Part shown: positions 1-5,629 of the stretch, piece after piece
Layout: each line of letters begins with the position of its first letter
Position numbering within the stretch: position 1 is the first letter of the stretch
Source of the DNA: Kouleothrix aurantiaca
GTDB lineage: Bacteria; Chloroflexota; Chloroflexia; Chloroflexales; Roseiflexaceae
Direction of reading: 5' to 3'
Assembly (NCBI GenBank): GCA_001399705.1
Contig: LJCR01000034.1
Span: 1 to 11,047 of the forward strand
DNA length: 11,047 bases
Position numbers and translations under genes: made by a program
Notes under the pieces: generated by a model
Seen by the model: the letters and a program-made list of their open reading frames with translations, nothing else
Told to the model about the DNA's origin: nothing
Databases searched by the model: none

Positions 1-1
1 G

Positions 2-676
2 GCGAAGACCGCGGCGGTGATTGCAGCCGATGGCCAGGCACTGGGCGTGATCGGGATTGCCGACCCGGTCAAGGCCACCTCGCCTGCTGCAATCGCCGAG
101 CTTAAGCGGCAGGGCGTGCAGGTGCTGATGCTGACGGGTGACAATCGGCGCACCGCCGAGGCAATCGCACGGCGTGTGGGGCTGGAGCCAAAAGAGGTGC
201 TGGCGGAAGTTCTGCCGGATCAGAAGGCTGCCGAGGTCAAGCGCGTGCAGCAATTTGGCCGGGTGGTGGCGATGGTCGGCGACGGCATCAACGACGCGCC
301 GGCGCTAGCGCAAGCTGATGTCGGCATCGCGATGGGAAGTGGCACCGACGTGGCGATGGAAACAGCCGACATCACGCTCTTGCGCGGCGACCTGCGCGCC
401 ATCGCCCAGGCGATCGCGCTGAGCAAGCGCACGATGGGGACTATTCGCTGGAACCTGTTCTGGGCGTTCATCTATAACGTGATCGGTATTCCGGTGGCGG
501 CTGGACTGTTCTACTCGTTACTGGGCTGGCAGCTCAGCCCGATCATCGCCGCCGGCGCCATGGCGTTCTCATCCGTGTTCGTGGTCAGTAATTCGCTGCG
601 CCTGCGGCGGGCGAAGCTCGCGCCGGATGCAGGCACGCTGAACGCCGAAACACGGCTGATGCCACAGCAGGCGTAG
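2..676 (+). CDS. copA: Copper-type P1B ATPase, C-terminal part (CopA-like)
   Basis: This is the C-terminal 224 residues of a heavy-metal P-type ATPase; the gene starts before the window, and the frame is open from base 2 to a TAG stop. P1B ATPases use ATP to pump metal ions out of the cytoplasm across the inner membrane. Visible parts, in order, are the end of the P domain with the TGDN hinge (about residues 45-48 of the fragment), the [10 protein letters not shown] magnesium-binding motif (from about 93), and two last membrane segments. The first of these holds the Tyr-Asn pair (YN, about 158-159) and the second the MxxSS motif (about 187-191); together these are the signature of the Cu(+) subgroup P1B-1. 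The phosphorylation DKTG motif and N-terminal metal-binding domains lie outside the window. Silver is an alternative or additional substrate. A stem-loop follows the stop codon. Confidence 0.93.
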   Translation, partial: AKTAAVIAADGQALGVIGIADPVKATSPAAIAELKRQGVQVLMLTGDNRRTAEAIARRVGLEPKEVLAEVLPDQKAAEVKRVQQFGRVVAMVGDGINDAPALAQADVGIAMGSGTDVAMETADITLLRGDLRAIAQAIALSKRTMGTIRWNLFWAFIYNVIGIPVAAGLFYSLLGWQLSPIIAAGAMAFSSVFVVSNSLRLRRAKLAPDAGTLNAETRLMPQQA

Positions 677-683
677 GTAACAG

Positions 684-726
684 GACGGCGCGGGAGTTCA
701 GGTGTGTGCAAACCTTCCGCGCCGTC
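684..726 (+). terminator. Stem-loop after the P-type ATPase gene
   Basis: GACGGCGCGG (684-693) pairs perfectly with CCGCGCCGTC (717-726), and an inner AGGT/ACCT pair (700-703 with 712-715) can extend the structure. It begins 7 bp after the ATPase stop codon. An AT-rich but not T-only stretch follows, so it may be a weak intrinsic terminator or a 3'-end stabilising hairpin. Confidence 0.45.
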
Positions 727-759
727 AAATAACAAATATAGCATGAAATGAGAACAATA

Positions 760-1290
760 ATGACAGAGCTTGAACAGTTCCGTGCGCAGAAAGATACCTT
801 CTTTAAGACGCACCCGCAGAGTCCGCTCACGGCCGAGCAGCAGGCGGCCTTCGCGGGCCTGCGCTATTTCCCCGAGAACCCTGATCTGCGACTCGTGGTG
901 CCGATCGAGACGTTCGCCGAGAAGGACACGGTCGTGATGCAGACCTCGACCGGTGACGAGCGCAGCTACACGCGCTACGGGCGGCTGCGCTTCACGGTGG
1001 ATGGGCAGGATGTGACACTAACACTCTATGCCGACGAGGACAGCGGCGCGTTCTTCCTGCCCTTTGTCGATGCGCTGCGTGGGCGCGAGACCTATGGCGC
1101 AGGGCGCTACCTCGACCCCGAGCCATTGGGCGACGGCCAATTTCTCGTCGACTTCAACCTGGCCTACAACCCGTACTGCGCTTACAACGACGACTGGTCT
1201 TGCCCGCTGACGCCAGTTGAAAACTGGCTCGCGGTGCCGATCCGCGCCGGAGAAAAACTGTTCGACGAAGCCAAATCGCTGGACGCGTAG
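760..1290 (+). CDS. DUF1684 family protein
   Basis: A 176-residue soluble protein with no signal peptide or membrane segment. The C-terminal half has the hallmark block of the DUF1684 family (PF07920): TYGAGRYLDPEPL (111-123), then VDFNLAYNPYCAYN (130-143), WSCPL (146-150), ENWLAVPIRAGEK (154-166). The conserved Cys140 and Cys148, with the acidic and aromatic residues around them, look like a binding or active site, but no reaction is established for the family to my knowledge. I prefer the ATG at 760 (MTELEQF) over the in-frame ATG at 748, because family members usually begin near this EL-x-x-FR sequence and a weak GAGAA lies just upstream; neither start has a strong ribosome binding site. 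It stands alone between two stem-loops, so it is probably a single-gene transcript. Family call confident, function unknown. Confidence 0.9.
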   Translation: MTELEQFRAQKDTFFKTHPQSPLTAEQQAAFAGLRYFPENPDLRLVVPIETFAEKDTVVMQTSTGDERSYTRYGRLRFTVDGQDVTLTLYADEDSGAFFLPFVDALRGRETYGAGRYLDPEPLGDGQFLVDFNLAYNPYCAYNDDWSCPLTPVENWLAVPIRAGEKLFDEAKSLDA

Positions 1291-1323
1291 GCTCCAGATG
1301 GTGCGGCCCGATTTGATGTCTGA

Positions 1324-1359
1324 GGGGGCAAGCGCGTGCGAGAACACGTTCTTGCCCCT
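1324..1359 (+). terminator. Strong stem-loop after the DUF1684 gene
   Basis: GGGGCAAG (1325-1332) pairs with CTTGCCCC (1351-1358). The stem continues inward through GCGTG/CACGT (1334-1338 with 1345-1349, one G-T wobble) after one mismatch, leaving the loop CGAGAA. It lies 34 bp after the DUF1684 stop codon. No T-tract follows, so factor-independent termination is not assured, but position and strength fit a 3'-end hairpin. Confidence 0.5.
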
Positions 1360-1452
1360 GCTCGCGCAACAGCAGCATGCATATCGTCGTCACTCTCTCC
1401 AGAGATCGCAAGCGTATGATTGCGGCGAAGAGTGACTAGCGAGAGGGCGACG

Positions 1453-2046
1453 ATGAAGATCCTCGATGCTACCTTTGGCCATCCCCGTGGCCTGCTCGGC
1501 CGTCTCGGTGGCATGATCATGGCGCGCCCGACAATTCAACGCAATGCCTGGACGATCCGCTTACTCACCATCCACCCGGGCGATCATATTCTTGACGTGG
1601 GCTGCGGCCCCGGCGCGCTGATTCACGCCCTTGCCCAACACACTCCCGACGGCCTGGTCGCGGGTATTGACACGTCACCAGTCATGCTGCACCAGGCGTC
1701 CAGGCGCAATGCTGGATCTATTCAGCATGGGCGTGTCCATTTGCAGCGGGCTTCAGCAATGGCCTTGCCGTTTGCGGATGCCACGTTCGATATCGTCCTC
1801 TCCGCCAACTCCGTGCAGCTCTGGCCCAATCAGCTGGCCGGCGTCACAGAAATGCGCCGCGTGCTCAAACCTGGCGGGCAGATCGCGATCATTCTTCAGC
1901 CAGTGTGGGTCAAGACGAGCGACGAGGTCAAGGCATTGGGTGATAACCTCCAGCAGCTGATCTCAAGCGCTGGCTTCCGTTCGACCAGCTGTGCGTTCAA
2001 GGAGATGAAGCCGATTGGGAGTGTGTGTATCGTCGGACAGAAGTAA
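1453..2046 (+). CDS. Class I SAM-dependent methyltransferase
   Basis: A 197-residue methyltransferase of the Methyltransf_11/25 type. Motif I is HILDVGCGPG (45-54), which binds the S-adenosylmethionine. The second strand ends in the acidic GID (71-73), and ALPFADATFDIVLSANS (104-120) is the usual motif around post-I and motif II, followed by the MRRVLKPGG (134-142) motif III. The substrate cannot be read from the sequence. The N-terminal FGHPRGLLGRLGG segment before the fold is common in small bacterial methyltransferases of this group. The ATG at 1453 is preceded by GAGAGG (1441-1446) at good spacing; an upstream in-frame TTG (1420) lacks such a site. The next gene starts 40 bp after the stop, so the two are probably co-transcribed, which hints at, but does not prove, a linked role with the nucleotidyltransferase. 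Confidence 0.9.
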   Translation: MKILDATFGHPRGLLGRLGGMIMARPTIQRNAWTIRLLTIHPGDHILDVGCGPGALIHALAQHTPDGLVAGIDTSPVMLHQASRRNAGSIQHGRVHLQRASAMALPFADATFDIVLSANSVQLWPNQLAGVTEMRRVLKPGGQIAIILQPVWVKTSDEVKALGDNLQQLISSAGFRSTSCAFKEMKPIGSVCIVGQK

Positions 2047-2075
2047 AGGCAATGCGAAAGGTGACGGCTTGTCGC

Positions 2076-2083
2076 AGGAGAGG
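2076..2083 (+). promoter_or_regulatory. Ribosome binding site of the AadA-like gene
   Basis: AGGAGAGG lies a few bases before the ATG at 2087. It decides the start: the frame is open further upstream, overlapping the methyltransferase, but no comparable site is there. Confidence 0.7.
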
Positions 2084-2086
2084 CGT

Positions 2087-2884
2087 ATGTCTGCTGACAT
2101 TCCGCAACCCGTTCAACAGGTGTTGAATGCTTATATCAGTTTGGTCAACGACGCGCTGCCAGGGTTGCTCGCTGGCCTGTACCTGCACGGGTCGCTCGCC
2201 CTTGGCGCCTACAACCCTGGACTGAGCGATATCGACTTTATCGCCATAACGAGCCGGCGCTGCACTCCGAGCGATATCGACACCTTACGTGTCGTTCACC
2301 ACATGCTGATCGAGCGCTATCCTCAGGCGCAGTTAGAAGGGAGTTACCTGCAATGGCACGACCTCGGACGATCTGAAGATACGATCCCGCCGCATCCGCA
2401 CATCCACGATGGCATTGTGCATGCCAGCGGCTATCACGATATCAATGCGGTCACGTGGTGGGTACTGAAACATCGCGGGATTGCTGTTCTCGGACCGTCG
2501 CCCCACCACTTTGCTATCCAGGTGGACCTAGACGATCTGCTTGGCAGGATGCACCACAACTTGAACACCTACTGGGTGCGCTTTACCACAGAGCCGCGGC
2601 GGATGGCCTGGCTCCTCGACGACTACGGCATTCAATGGGCCGTGCTGGGCGTGCTCCGGCAGTTCTACACCTTCCGCGAACGGGCGATTACCTCGAAGAC
2701 GGCTGCTGGGATGTATGCCCTGGCGTATACCCCGCGGCAGTGGCATCAGCTCATTCAGGAGGCCGTCAACATTCGCATGGGAAGCCGTGCTTCGCTCTAT
2801 CGTTCCCGCATCGTGCGGGCGATCGAAGCGCGTGCCTTCCTCCAATTGATCATCGCAGCCTGTAAGAAGGTGGATGGCTCCTGA
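2087..2884 (+). CDS. AadA/ANT-like nucleotidyltransferase with DUF4111 domain
   Basis: A 265-residue protein of the aminoglycoside adenylyltransferase type, close to the length of AadA. The N-terminal nucleotidyltransferase fold has the GS motif (LHGSLALGAY, 33-42) followed by SDIDF (47-51), whose Asp48 and Asp50 should bind the metal-ATP; Glu84 in LEGSYL fits the general-base position. The C-terminal half is DUF4111-like, with the family SK element (Ser203-Lys204) and the RQWHQLIQEA helix (217-226). Known relatives transfer AMP from ATP to streptomycin or spectinomycin (ANT(3'')/ANT(9)); many environmental homologues have never been tested, so actual resistance is inference. It follows the methyltransferase gene with a 40-bp gap and its own strong ribosome binding site. 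No mobile element or attC-like site is near it, so it looks chromosomal rather than an integron cassette. Confidence 0.85.
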   Translation: MSADIPQPVQQVLNAYISLVNDALPGLLAGLYLHGSLALGAYNPGLSDIDFIAITSRRCTPSDIDTLRVVHHMLIERYPQAQLEGSYLQWHDLGRSEDTIPPHPHIHDGIVHASGYHDINAVTWWVLKHRGIAVLGPSPHHFAIQVDLDDLLGRMHHNLNTYWVRFTTEPRRMAWLLDDYGIQWAVLGVLRQFYTFRERAITSKTAAGMYALAYTPRQWHQLIQEAVNIRMGSRASLYRSRIVRAIEARAFLQLIIAACKKVDGS

Positions 2885-2922
2885 AGCGAGCACATTTGTG
2901 TATCCGTGCGTCTGCAACGGCA

Positions 2923-2939
2923 AGCAGCACCGTGCTGCT
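2923..2939. terminator. Palindromic stem-loop after the AadA-like gene
   Basis: AGCAGCAC-C-GTGCTGCT is a perfect 8-1-8 inverted repeat (a 7-bp stem with loop CCG as RNA), about 40 bp after the stop codon. An outer TGAAGC/GCTTCA pair (2882-2887 with 2945-2950) could enclose it. There is no clear T-tract. It probably ends the methyltransferase-nucleotidyltransferase transcript; a protein-binding palindrome is the alternative. Confidence 0.4.
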
Positions 2940-2978
2940 CGTAAGCTTCATACACTTCTCCATGGTTCGATCTAACTC

Positions 2979-3006
2979 TTGACTCGTACGCAAACAGTAG
3001 TATAGT
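2979..3006 (+). promoter_or_regulatory. Sigma-70-type promoter of tetR
   Basis: A -35 box TTGACT (2979-2984) and a -10 box TATAGT (3001-3006) are separated by 16 bp, about 35 bp before the tetR start. The operator-like palindrome begins directly after the -10 box and covers the expected transcription start, a typical arrangement for repression by steric block. Confidence 0.6.
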
Positions 3007-3007
3007 G

Positions 3008-3031
3008 TTGATTGACCAGTCAATTGATCAA
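3008..3031. promoter_or_regulatory. TetR operator, site 1 (upstream of tetR)
   Basis: The 17-mer TTGATTGACCAGTCAAT (3008-3024) contains the perfect inverted repeat ATTGAC-CA-GTCAAT (3011-3024) and runs into a second palindrome TTGATCAA (3024-3031). The same 17-mer with two changes recurs at 3702-3718 before the FAD monooxygenase gene. Position between the -10 box and the tetR start codon implies autorepression. That this TetR binds it is inference from the duplication and placement. Confidence 0.65.
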
Positions 3032-3040
3032 TGAGAGAGC

Positions 3041-3685
3041 ATGCCACCACAGCGCGACGACCAGGAATTTGAGAGCAAGCGCCAGCAGATCATCGATGGA
3101 GCCCTCGACGTCTTTGCGACCAAAGGCTTCGAGAACGCCACCAACAAAGATATTGCTAGAGCGTCGAAGATCGGCTCACCCGCGCTGATCTATCACTACT
3201 TTCAGGACAAAGCCGACCTGTTTCGCGAGGTGATCGAGCAGCGCACCCAGCTGTTCCAGCTCTTGACGCATAGTGACGCGATCATGGAGATGCCGCCGCG
3301 CGAGGCGCTGGCGCAGTTTGGCGAAGCCTTCGTCGGCGTGCTCAACAACCGTGCGGCGGTGTCGGTATTCAGGCTCATGCTTGGCGAGGCCACGCGCCGG
3401 CCCACTGTCGCCGAGATGATCAACAGGGTCGGGCCGGGGCGGCTCTTTCCGCTGCTGCGGCGCTATTTCGAGCGGCAGATGGATGCTGGAGTGATGCGGC
3501 GGATGGACTCTGGGGCAGCGGTGCGCTGCTTTCTTGGTCCCCTACTGGGCTATGTCCTCATGCGCGACGTTTTTCCGCAGCCCGATGCGAAAACGCTCAG
3601 TCCGCGCACCATGGTCGATACGGCGATCGATGTTTTCCTGCAAGGCACACTCGTACAGCTGACAGACCCCGGCTCAACGGCATAA
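3041..3685 (+). CDS. TetR-family transcriptional regulator
   Basis: A 214-residue TetR/AcrR-type repressor. The N-terminal helix-turn-helix is clear: QQIIDGALDVFATKGFENAT (15-34), then NKDIARASKIGSPALIYHYFQDKADLF (35-61), the classic spacing of helices 1 to 4. The rest is a helical ligand-binding and dimerisation domain that gives no clue to the ligand. It is followed after 53 bp by the FAD monooxygenase gene on the same strand. Identical operator-like elements sit before both genes, so it most likely represses itself and the monooxygenase until a small molecule, perhaps the enzyme's substrate, releases it. The start ATG is preceded by a purine-rich GAGAGAG close to the codon. Family call is secure; target and ligand are inferred. 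Confidence 0.95.
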   Translation: MPPQRDDQEFESKRQQIIDGALDVFATKGFENATNKDIARASKIGSPALIYHYFQDKADLFREVIEQRTQLFQLLTHSDAIMEMPPREALAQFGEAFVGVLNNRAAVSVFRLMLGEATRRPTVAEMINRVGPGRLFPLLRRYFERQMDAGVMRRMDSGAAVRCFLGPLLGYVLMRDVFPQPDAKTLSPRTMVDTAIDVFLQGTLVQLTDPGSTA

Positions 3686-3686
3686 T
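3659..3686 (+). promoter_or_regulatory. Possible promoter of the FAD monooxygenase gene
   Basis: CTGACA (3659-3664) and CATAAT (3681-3686) are each one base off consensus and separated by 16 bp. They overlap the end of tetR, and the operator-like element follows 15 bp downstream, just past the expected start of transcription. A weaker alternative uses TTGCGA (3693-3698) as -35. Either way the operator lies in a repressing position. Confidence 0.4.
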
Positions 3687-3701
3687 ATTTTGTTGCGATC
3701 G

Positions 3702-3718
3702 TTGATTGACTAATCAAT
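3702..3718. promoter_or_regulatory. TetR operator, site 2 (upstream of FAD monooxygenase)
   Basis: TTGATTGACTAATCAAT contains the perfect inverted repeat TTGATT-GACT-AATCAA and matches site 1 at 15 of 17 positions. It ends 20 bp before the ATG of the monooxygenase gene. Two copies in a GC-rich window, each just ahead of an adjacent start codon, make a shared regulator site very likely. Confidence 0.65.
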
Positions 3719-3738
3719 AAAAGGAAGGAGCGCTGCGT

Positions 3739-5031
3739 ATGGCTCTCGAACATTCGGCGCCTACGGCGCGCGCGGTCCGCGATGCCGAAGAGACGACCTG
3801 CTGCATTGTGGGCGGCGGGCCTGCTGGCGCAGTGCTGGCGCTGCTGCTGGCCCGCCAGGGCATTCCTGTGACGCTGCTGGAGCAGCATGCCGACTTCGAC
3901 CGCGACTTCCGCGGCGATACGCTGCACCCCTCGATCCTGGAGGTGCTGGACGAGATCGGCCTGGCCGAGAGGCTGCTGGAGCTGCCCCACGCCAAGGTGC
4001 GCACCGCAACCGTTCCCACCGCCTCTGGGCAAGCTCCAATCGTCGACTTCAGCTGCTTAAAGACGCGCTTTCCATTTATCGCGATGATGCCGCAATCGCG
4101 CTTTCTCGACTTCATCACCGCTGAGGCGCAGCGCTATCCCAGCTTCAGGCTCCTTATGGGCGCCAATGTGCAGGAGCTGATCGAGGAAGGCGGAGTGGTC
4201 CAGGGCGTGCGCTACCAGGGGCGCGACGGCTGGCACGAAGTGCGCGCGCGGCTCACGGTCGGAGCGGATGGACGCTTCTCGAAAGTCCGCAAGCTGGCCG
4301 GCCTGGCCGCCATCACGACATCACCACCGATGGACGTGCTGTGGTTGCGCGTGTCCAAACACCCTGAGGAGGTCGGCGGGGTCATGGGTCGCTTCGGTAG
4401 CGGCGCCATGCTGGTGGAGTTGGATCGTGGCGCACAGTGGCAGCTGGGCTATGTCATTCGCAAGGGCAGTTACAAGCAGGTCCAGGCTGCGGGCATCGAC
4501 GCGCTGCGCCAGTCGATCGCCGCGCTCGATCCCACACTGGCGGACCGGGTTCATGAAATCCAGGACTGGAAGCAGGTGTCGCTGCTTTCGGTGGCCGCTG
4601 ACCGTCTGAAGCGCTGGTACAAGCCAGGTCTGCTGCTGATCGGCGACGCAGCTCATGTGATGTCGCCGGCCGGCGGCAACGGCATCAACTATGCGATCAT
4701 GGACGCGGTGGCGACCGCTAATCTGTTGACCGAGCCGCTCAAAGCCGGGCGTGTGACGAGCGCCGGCCTGGCGCGCGTCCAGCGGCGCCGCGAACTGCCG
4801 ACGCGGATCATTCAGACGATCATCAGTGGCGTCCAGGACCGGGTGATCAACCGCGCGTTGGACCCATGCACCGCCTTTCAACTGCCGCTGCTGTTCCGCC
4901 TCCCCCTCCTGCGCAACCTGCCGCTCATTCGCGAGTTGCCGGTGCGCCTGATCGGCTTCGGCATCCGGCGCGAGCATGTCGCGCCAGAGATCAGAAACCC
5001 GGTTGCGATGACGGCGCCTGTCGAGGCATAG
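3739..5031 (+). CDS. Group A FAD-dependent monooxygenase (PHBH-like)
   Basis: A 430-residue soluble flavoprotein. It has the three marks of the p-hydroxybenzoate hydroxylase-like group: the FAD dinucleotide-binding CIVGGGPAGAVLALLLA (22-38) ending in acidic Glu48; the DG motif LTVGADGRFSKVRKLAG (172-188), which touches FAD and NAD(P)H; and the GD motif LLLIGDAAHVMSPAGGNGIN (298-317), which binds the FAD ribityl chain. Such enzymes insert one oxygen atom from O2 into an aromatic or polyketide-type substrate using NAD(P)H. Relatives include Tet(X), rifampicin monooxygenases and phenolic hydroxylases, and the substrate here cannot be read off. The C-terminus after about 375 is rich in LPLL/LPL repeats and may pack on a membrane or partner. 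AAGGAAGGAG (3721-3730) is a strong ribosome binding site for this ATG. It sits 53 bp after tetR and shares its operator sequence. Confidence 0.9.
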   Translation: MALEHSAPTARAVRDAEETTCCIVGGGPAGAVLALLLARQGIPVTLLEQHADFDRDFRGDTLHPSILEVLDEIGLAERLLELPHAKVRTATVPTASGQAPIVDFSCLKTRFPFIAMMPQSRFLDFITAEAQRYPSFRLLMGANVQELIEEGGVVQGVRYQGRDGWHEVRARLTVGADGRFSKVRKLAGLAAITTSPPMDVLWLRVSKHPEEVGGVMGRFGSGAMLVELDRGAQWQLGYVIRKGSYKQVQAAGIDALRQSIAALDPTLADRVHEIQDWKQVSLLSVAADRLKRWYKPGLLLIGDAAHVMSPAGGNGINYAIMDAVATANLLTEPLKAGRVTSAGLARVQRRRELPTRIIQTIISGVQDRVINRALDPCTAFQLPLLFRLPLLRNLPLIRELPVRLIGFGIRREHVAPEIRNPVAMTAPVEA

Positions 5032-5078
5032 ATGACGTAGGATGGCTGCAGAAACTGATACGTTAGTGGAAACGCCGA

Positions 5079-5564
5079 ATGTTCAACTATCGCCATACGC
5101 AGATCGGCTTTGTCACGCTGGGCGTGATTGGGATGGGCCTGCTCCTGGTGGGCGGCGCTCTCCTTGCGCAGGCCCCTGCGGCGGCGCTCCTCGTCGTCCT
5201 GATCATCCTGATTGTTACGGCAGTGCAATTCGCCTGGCTCACGATCGAGATCCAGGATGTGGTCTTGACCGCACGGTTCGGTCCTGGGCTCATCCGCAAG
5301 CGCGTGCCGTTGGCGACGATACGAACGTGTACCGTCGTGCGGAACTGGTGGTGGTATGGATGGGGAATTCGCTGGACCCCGCGTGGTTGGCTCTACAATG
5401 TGTCAGGGCTGGCTGCCGTGGAGCTCACGTTGACCGATGGCCGGCGCTTGCGGATTGGGACCGATGAACCACAACGCCTCTGCCAGGCGATTGCCCAGGC
5501 CAGTATAGCTGTTCGGGCAGCATCGCCGGAGAGCGACCTTGGGGAGCCCTCGGCGCCTGCCTAA
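5079..5564 (+). CDS. Two-TM membrane protein with PH-like domain
   Basis: A 161-residue protein. Two hydrophobic segments (about 10-30 and 34-54), joined by a very short QAP turn, form an N-terminal hairpin in the membrane. The rest looks like a small bacterial pleckstrin-homology-type fold: TIEIQDVVLTARFGPGLIRKRVPLATI (55-81), a tryptophan-rich stretch with WWWYGWGIRW (90-99), then beta strands AAVELTLTDGRRLRIGTDEP (112-131) and a C-terminal helix. Proteins of this shape (YdbS/YdbT-like) are mostly uncharacterised. It starts 47 bp after the monooxygenase stop, so it could share that transcript; AGTGGA upstream is only a modest ribosome binding site. The final 15 residues are Pro/Ser-rich and probably disordered. 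Membrane topology is confident, the PH-like fold moderately so, and function is unknown. Confidence 0.75.
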   Translation: MFNYRHTQIGFVTLGVIGMGLLLVGGALLAQAPAAALLVVLIILIVTAVQFAWLTIEIQDVVLTARFGPGLIRKRVPLATIRTCTVVRNWWWYGWGIRWTPRGWLYNVSGLAAVELTLTDGRRLRIGTDEPQRLCQAIAQASIAVRAASPESDLGEPSAPA

Positions 5565-5594
5565 TGGCGTGCCTGTCTGAGCTTTCCGCAGCGA

Positions 5595-5629
5595 GCCTAC
5601 TGTCGACAATGCCGACAGGACAGTTAGGC
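5595..5629. terminator. Stem-loop between convergent genes
   Basis: GCCTACTGTC (5595-5604) pairs with GACAG-T-TAGGC (5619-5629, one bulged T). A competing inner hairpin is CTGTCG (5600-5605) with CGACAG (5613-5618). It lies between the PH-like gene (+) and the histidine kinase gene (-) and includes the kinase stop codon, so it is probably a two-way terminator. T-runs are absent. Confidence 0.45.

Noticed and set aside
737..742. TATAGC as -10 box for the DUF1684 gene
   Set aside because: The matching -35 (TTCCGC) is poor and lies inside the stem-loop after the ATPase gene; too weak to list as a promoter.
748..759. Upstream in-frame ATG as start of the DUF1684 gene
   Set aside because: It has no ribosome binding site, and the added MRTI residues do not fit the usual family N-terminus; the ATG at 760 is preferred, though not proven.
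2923..2939. Palindrome after the AadA-like gene considered as an integron attC site
   Set aside because: There is no paired R/L core-site structure, no integrase and no other cassette; a simple 3' hairpin is the better reading.
4321..4977. Long open frame (218 codons) on the - strand inside the FAD monooxygenase gene
   Set aside because: It is antisense to a gene with clear family motifs, has no recognisable domain, and is a usual by-product of GC-rich coding DNA.
5042..5467. Open frame of 141 codons on the + strand overlapping the PH-like gene
   Set aside because: It shows only Arg/Pro/Gly-rich shadow composition; the frame at 5079 has coherent membrane segments and strands.
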